Positions 59,101 to 64,000 of a DNA stretch of 64,000 nt are shown one piece after another. Positions within the stretch are counted from its first letter, which is position 1, and each line of letters begins with the position of its first letter. Origin of the DNA: Silene noctiflora (taxonomy: Eukaryota; Streptophyta; Magnoliopsida; Caryophyllales; Caryophyllaceae); the NCBI GenBank assembly GCA_009801015.1, contig VHZZ01000533.1, positions 99,065-163,064 on the forward strand. The letters are read 5' to 3'. A program made the position numbers and the translations under genes. The notes below the pieces were generated by a model. It saw only the letters and a program-made list of their open reading frames with translations. It ran no database searches and was not told where the DNA came from.

Positions 59101-61262
59101 ATTTCACAAACGTTTATCAAATTCTATTAGGCCCTTTTTCTCCTCACTTCTCAAAGTGATATTGTTTTCACTTTAGTTTCCAAAACTTTGTGGGATGACC
59201 GGCACAGCAGCTACTGAAAGTGCAGAATTTGAGAGCATCTACAAGCTTAAAGTCACTATTGTACCAACAAACAAGCCCATGATGAGAAAGGTCTGTGATT
59301 TATCCTTTCCCTTTTTTTTTGCTCTGCATTGATTATGACACTCTCCATGAAACTAAGAATTACTAAAGTGCAACATTTCAACTTCCAGATCTGCGAAGAA
59401 TGACCTTCTTATCCCCTGGAGATAATTTCCAGCTTTTTAGTTTTTATAATGACTTAAAAGAACTGAAATACTTTGCCTTGTTTGTTAAGTCTGTGAGCCA
59501 CTTACTTTACTGTTACATGTTTTGGTGTAATCGTTTCATTCTCGAATCAAGTTGAGTTTCTTTATTCACTGAAGTACAATCCTGGCTACTTCGGCCAGGA
59601 TCACGTGCCTCCAATTCAGTGATGAGCGACCTGCATCCTGAACACATGGCAGCCAGTCAATGAGTAAAATTTTGCGACCTTATGTGTCATCAATGAGCTT
59701 TAGTTTTAAAAGGTTTTGCCTGCTTCAATGCTAATTATTGTACTCCCTCTGTCCTAGAGAACTCTTTACATTTGCTTTGTACGAAGACCAAGGTATGCAA
59801 CAAATGTACAAAGCTACCCCTTACTTTTCTCCTCTGTTTTTGTAGGCCTACTTGCACATGGGTTGTGTAAGGTCTTTATGGTAATGTTACATGGGAAAAA
59901 TATGCTAAATAAAGAAACATAAAGAATTGACTGAGACACCTTCAAGTAAAGAATTGACCGGGACAGAATGAGTACATATTTAGGAGTCCTAGTCCCCCAA
60001 TTCCCTTTCCAATGAGACTCAAATTGCATGTTTGTTTGGGTGAATCCTTGCCTTCGTCTCACATCTGCTCTCCCATCTGTAGAGATTCTCTTCATGCTAA
60101 CAACTCTTACCTTTGCCGTCCTTTCAGGATGAATCTGATGTAGTTTTTAGGACCACTACAGGAAAATGGCAGGCCGTGGTGGTAGAAATATCAAGAATGC
60201 ACAAAACAGGCCGACCTGTGCTTGTGGGAACAACAAGTGTGGAACAGAGTGAGTTACTGTCTGAGCAGTTGACACAAGTTGGCATACTACACGAGGTTGG
60301 CTTTAATCAATATTGATATGTAGGCAACTGTCTCTTCGTCAGATTATTTTCCTTTTTCCTGGTGAAAATAGCTGATTATTGTTCCAAGTGAAGGTTCTGA
60401 ATGCAAAACCAGAAAATGTTGAAAGAGAAGCAGAGATTGTGGCCCAAAGTGGTCGCCTTGGAGCTGTTACTCTTGCTACAAATATGGCTGGCCGCGGTAC
60501 AGACATAATTCTCGGAGGTAATGCTGAATTTATGGCAAGGTTGAAGCTTCGTGAGATGCTTATGCCAAGGTACTGGTAGTAGAGCCATCCAGTTCGCTTC
60601 ATATCCCTTTCCATAATTACTATTCCTGAAAAATCAGGCAAAATCCAGTATGCCACTGGGGTATTGAGTAATGACTAATGGTGATGACAATTAAGGTTCT
60701 GGCCTTCCTGATTTCGCTCTTTTCGAGTTTGGTTAAGATGCACCATCACATAATAAGCTTAGTCATTGAGTATCTTGAGATTGAGATGTCAATATATTTT
60801 AGAACTTGATCTTCTTGTTTGTTTTGAGCACGTTTATCTGGCACCGAAATCATTCGGAACGTGGGTGCTTTTGTTAACTTTTGTCCTCAGATTGTCTTCT
60901 TATCTCGATGCTTGTTAGATCATGCTTTAATTCTGTAGGCTTGAATGACTCCTGCAGGATAGCTAGGCAAGGAGACGGAGGGTTTGTTTCTGTTAAGAAG
61001 CCTTCTCCCATGAAAACCTGGAAGGTTAGCTGATATCTTCCCTTGATATTGTTACTGATAAAGTTTGTGTTGAAACTGTGAATATATACATCACTTTATT
61101 TTGGCCTTCCTTCAGGTGAAAGAAAGTTTGTTTCCCTGCAAACTCTCCCTAGAAAAGACAAATTTGGTTGAGGAGGCAGTGCAGTTAGCAGTTACAACTT
61201 GGGGGCAAAGATCCTTAAGTGAGCTGGAGGCTGAGGAGAGACTGTCTTACTCCTGTGAAAAG
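56140..61262 (+). CDS. SECA2: Chloroplast protein translocase subunit SECA2, 5' part of gene
   Basis: ATPase motor that drives protein insertion with the SCY2 translocon of the plastid envelope. Exons: 56140-56553, 56675-56747, 56839-57045, 57152-57255, 57348-57527, 57682-57900, 58765-58878, 59177-59290, 60128-60295, 60394-60569, 60958-61024 and 61116-61262, giving 661 residues so far. The first roughly 70 residues form a Ser/Arg-rich transit peptide with an (SP)n run. Motor motifs follow: MRTGEGKT (Walker A, residues 175-182), [39 protein letters not shown] (Walker B region), [47 protein letters not shown] and [19 protein letters not shown]-type SecA1 features are absent and [14 protein letters not shown] matches SECA2. 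The last exon seen ends YSCEK at a GTGAAG donor; the C-terminal third lies past the window, beyond an intron carrying two Helitrons. Confidence 0.93.
56255..56288. repeat. (TCTCCG)n hexamer repeat in the SECA2 transit peptide
   Basis: Five to six copies of a hexamer encode alternating Ser-Pro. The length may vary between individuals; a transit peptide is likely to tolerate it. Confidence 0.9.
59741..59974. mobile_element. Stowaway-like MITE in SECA2 intron 8
   Basis: TACTCCCTCTGTCCTAGAGA at the left and TTGACCGGGACAGAATGAGTA at the right form terminal inverted repeats with TA at both ends. About 234 bp, non-coding. Confidence 0.8.
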
Positions 61263-61597
61263 GTGAAGAAATTGAAAATGCTTAATATTTCTGCAAAAAT
61301 GATCCCTAGTCCCGAAATGATTTGGGTCGGGTAACATGATAAATCATTCGAATCCGTTTAAGCATGAGCCAAATATTGTAAAAAAAGGCACGTAAAATGG
61401 GATTTTTTTTGGTTGTTTAATTGTCGTATAAAAAGAAAAAGTAAATGACATAAAATAATGGGACATGAAAACTAGTAAGCTGTAAAGTAAAACTAAAGTA
61501 AAAGAAAATGCAATATGAGCATTATTAAAGTGGCAAAGTTTGAAAAATAAAAATATAATAAAGTCAAATAAAATGATTTAAAATAAAAAATAAAAAA
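61263..61597. other. SECA2 intron 12, first part
   Basis: AT-rich intron. About 61300-61365 contains GATTTGGGTCGGGTAACATG..AATCATTCGAATCC, related to the SINE-like scrap in the SPL intron (16890-16990). Confidence 0.5.
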
Positions 61598-62833
61598 TCT
61601 CTTATATATAAAAGCAAACTCATTAAAGCTTTGTGATTGGTTGGTTCTCAAGAAAAAAGCATAAGAAATGATATGGGCTCACACTCCCCACTTGCAGAGG
61701 AATAAATTATCTTTTCGTTGTAATTGCTTTCATTTTTATTTTGTTTTTGAAACTCACCATAGAAATTAGTCCATATATAGTTCAATAACATTTTTTATTA
61801 AGTGTATCAAAAAAAAAAAATTACAATTTATTCAAATTCAGTACAATTTGTTGTTAACTGTATGAAAAAAAAAAATTAAAATTGTCAATACATTAATCTA
61901 ATGCCTAATAAGCACATCTTATTGACAATAAAAATGGAAGAAAGTTAAAAGAAGGTACAATAATTCGAGAAAAAAGATTACGCATCTGAGGTAGACCTTT
62001 TAATTAATTTTTGAGCATATACTCATTGTTTCTGAGCATATTAGTATTTTTAAATATAGTTTTTGAGTAATATTATATTTTTTTTAGTTTAATTTTTTAA
62101 ATAAATGTACTCAAAAATTTGATACTACAAACTCATGATATTTAAAATAGAACTCAAAATAAGAGGTATTACCTCAGATGTATAGTCTATGAACGGCAAT
62201 AATTCATAAAAAAGTTAAATACAATTTTTTTCTAAAAGATACCGGTGCAATTTTTATACGAGTTTGAAACTAGTAAATGAAGGTAAAGCAAAAATACAAA
62301 ATCAAACAATATTTTCCACGAGGATTTTCTTTCCCTCTACAATGCCCTTTTCAACCCAAAATTTTTCTTTTATCCCTAGACAGAGGCGATTCTAGAATTT
62401 GATGGAAGGGGGTGCGTAAAAATTTTTAACAATAAAAATATAGAGTTATATGAAAAATAATATTTTTTAGGACAAAATATATGATATATAAAATTGGAAT
62501 CGTTAGCTTTGTGGTATAAAAAATATTTTTTTAAAAACTCATTTCAGCACATTACTCAATTCTCTTGGATTAATTTTTAGTTTTAATTTTTTTTTTCTCA
62601 AAGCAAAATACAATAACGAGAAAATGAACAATTAATGAGCTACCACTATTTTTTTACAGTTCAATTTTACTCGATTTTCTTGAATAATTTTGCAGTTCAA
62701 TTTTTTGTTTTCTCATATCAAAATATAATTACGTGAAATATGAAAAATTAATAAGGTGTTAATTTATGATTAAGTAATACAAAAATAAAAACTATATAAA
62801 TACCGCGCATTTATTGCGCGAGATCTATACTAG
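61598..62833 (+). mobile_element. Non-autonomous Helitron in SECA2 intron 12
   Basis: It starts TCTCTTATATATAAAAGC after an A and ends with the hairpin CCGCGCATTTATTGCGCG, then AGATCTATA, CTAG and a flanking T. These are the Helitron 5' TC and 3' hairpin+CTRR signals with insertion between A and T. The 1236-bp interior is non-coding. Its last roughly 130 bp match, in reverse, the ends of the elements at 21625 and 51815, so they share a 3' end family. No Rep/helicase was seen. Confidence 0.8.
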
Positions 62834-63018
62834 TTCATATCATTTCACTCGAATCCATGTTTGTTTCGGTCTTTTCCTTCTTCTAACAATTTTATCATTT
62901 CCTCATTCTTCAAGCCTCTCAAGTCTAAACCGAGGCCTCACGTTTCGCAAGGCAAAACATCTTAACCGATTCTCCCTTATCTTACCTTCATTGTGTGTGA
63001 CTCATTAGTTTAGTTTAA

Positions 63019-63998
63019 CTAGTTTTCAACCCGTGAAATTCACGGGTCTGCTTTTAAAATTTTAAATTATAGTAACTGTAGTTAAGATATAATGGTTTGA
63101 TTTATTTCGAGTTAATAGCTAATATATCCATTATGCTCCTCGTATATTTTCCCTTAGCATGATTTCGACTTAATAAATTGTTTGTTAAGCCACTCTTAAG
63201 TCTTAAGCGTGTCAAAGGAAATATTAAACCCCATATTTAAGACTTTAGTTTGGTTTTTTAATAGATGTCAAACTATACATTTAATTAAGAGAAAAACCGA
63301 AAAATTGTAACGGCGAGTATGAGCAAAAGCAAGGCTAGTGAACATCAATTGTGGTGCATGTTCTTTGGTCAATTGATTCGTCCTTGTAAGTGGTAGTACC
63401 TTACTTTCAAGGTGGCCTCAACAATATTCTTTATGATATAATACTGATGATTATGGTAAATTTGTACGACTAATGATTCTTAAATTTCNGAACGGTTTAA
63501 GATCGAAAATTATGGTGAAAAATTANAGCTTGGTTAGTGTTACATTTTTGAGAATTGTGAATGGGTGAGAGTGAGTCGGGATTGTTAGTTGATGGCAATG
63601 CGTATTTATATTGATTTTTTATAGGGCATTTCTTTGGAAAAATCTAAACAATAATTCTAGAGATAATTTCAAATTTTGGGTCAATTATTTTGTTATTATT
63701 GAAAAGAATTTTTAGAGATAACTTAATATGGAATCTCCATGATTTCAGCGCAATAACAAAATTATTCGTTTCCGTACTATACTATATTGGAATATTCTTT
63801 TTTTTTGGTTACAATATTGGAATATTCTATTGAGGATGTTATATTCTGCGTTTTTTTCTCAGTTAGTTTAACTTTCTCTTTTTCTCTTTTTTTTTTTATA
63901 CAGTTACTATGCCTCTATTTTTCTGCCACGTCACACTTAAACTAAAAATTGAGATGACACCTCTAGCGGATTGGCTCTTGCATTAGAGAAATATATGA
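63019..63998 (-). mobile_element. Second Helitron in SECA2 intron 12, opposite orientation
   Basis: On the minus strand it begins TCATATATTTCTCTAATGCA (63998 inward) after an A and ends with the perfect hairpin ACCCGTGAATTTCACGGGT, then TGAAAA, CTAG and a flanking T. The 980-bp interior is non-coding, with unknown bases at 63489 and 63526. The hairpin differs from the neighbour's, so it is a separate family. Only 185 bp separate the two. Confidence 0.75.
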
Positions 63999-64000
63999 TC

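Noticed and set aside
1-64000. CRISPR arrays, operons, bacterial promoters or phage genes
   Set aside because: All genes have spliceosomal introns and plant homologues; no regularly spaced repeats or prokaryotic signals were seen.

Overview
This window is nuclear DNA from a flowering plant, most likely a eudicot. The genes have many short exons with GT-AG introns, AT-rich introns and intergenic DNA, microsatellites, Stowaway-like MITEs and Helitron ends. The sequence style (for example the frequent word ACTCCGTA) suggested Caryophyllales (spinach/beet/quinoa group) to me, but that is a weak impression. Unknown bases occur at 40279, 47741-47755, 63489 and 63526.

Fourteen protein-coding genes can be traced exon by exon, with reading phase closing at every junction. 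Left to right they are: nuclear cap-binding protein CBP20 (minus, runs off the left edge inside a U12-type AT-AC intron), a PP2C phosphatase (plus), a classical short-chain dehydrogenase (minus), a HEL2/ZNF598-type RING ubiquitin ligase (plus), a clade II ATG8 (minus), an SPL1/SPL12-type SBP transcription factor with ankyrin repeats (minus), an NYN+LOTUS RNA-binding/nuclease-like protein (plus), a small membrane J-protein (minus), a PMEI-domain secreted protein (plus), a two-pore K+ channel (minus), a FAM192A/NIP30 homologue (minus), a SEC23-type COPII protein (plus), a paladin-like triple-phosphatase-module protein (plus) and chloroplast SECA2 (plus, runs off the right edge).

The genes are housekeeping or regulatory and are not an operon-like pathway. 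From memory, PP2C, HEL2-like, NYN, J-protein, PMEI, NIP30 and paladin homologues also lie close together on the lower arm of Arabidopsis chromosome 3 (the At3g62 block), so the window looks like a conserved ancestral segment. This has not been checked here.

Mobile DNA sits mostly in introns and AT-rich intergenic stretches: four Helitron-type elements with recognisable 3' hairpin/CTAG ends (21625, 51815-52390, 61598-62833, 63019-63998), Stowaway-like MITEs (45537-45674, 59741-59974), small foldback elements, two LINE coding remnants, SINE-like scraps and one decayed Ty1/copia fossil in a FAM192A intron. The most unusual items are the AT-AC intron of CBP20, a near-symmetric long hairpin upstream of the dehydrogenase, an overlapping poly-Q uORF in front of paladin, a duplicated 5' splice site in FAM192A, a GC-AG intron in the HEL2 gene, and back-to-back Helitrons inside a SECA2 intron.
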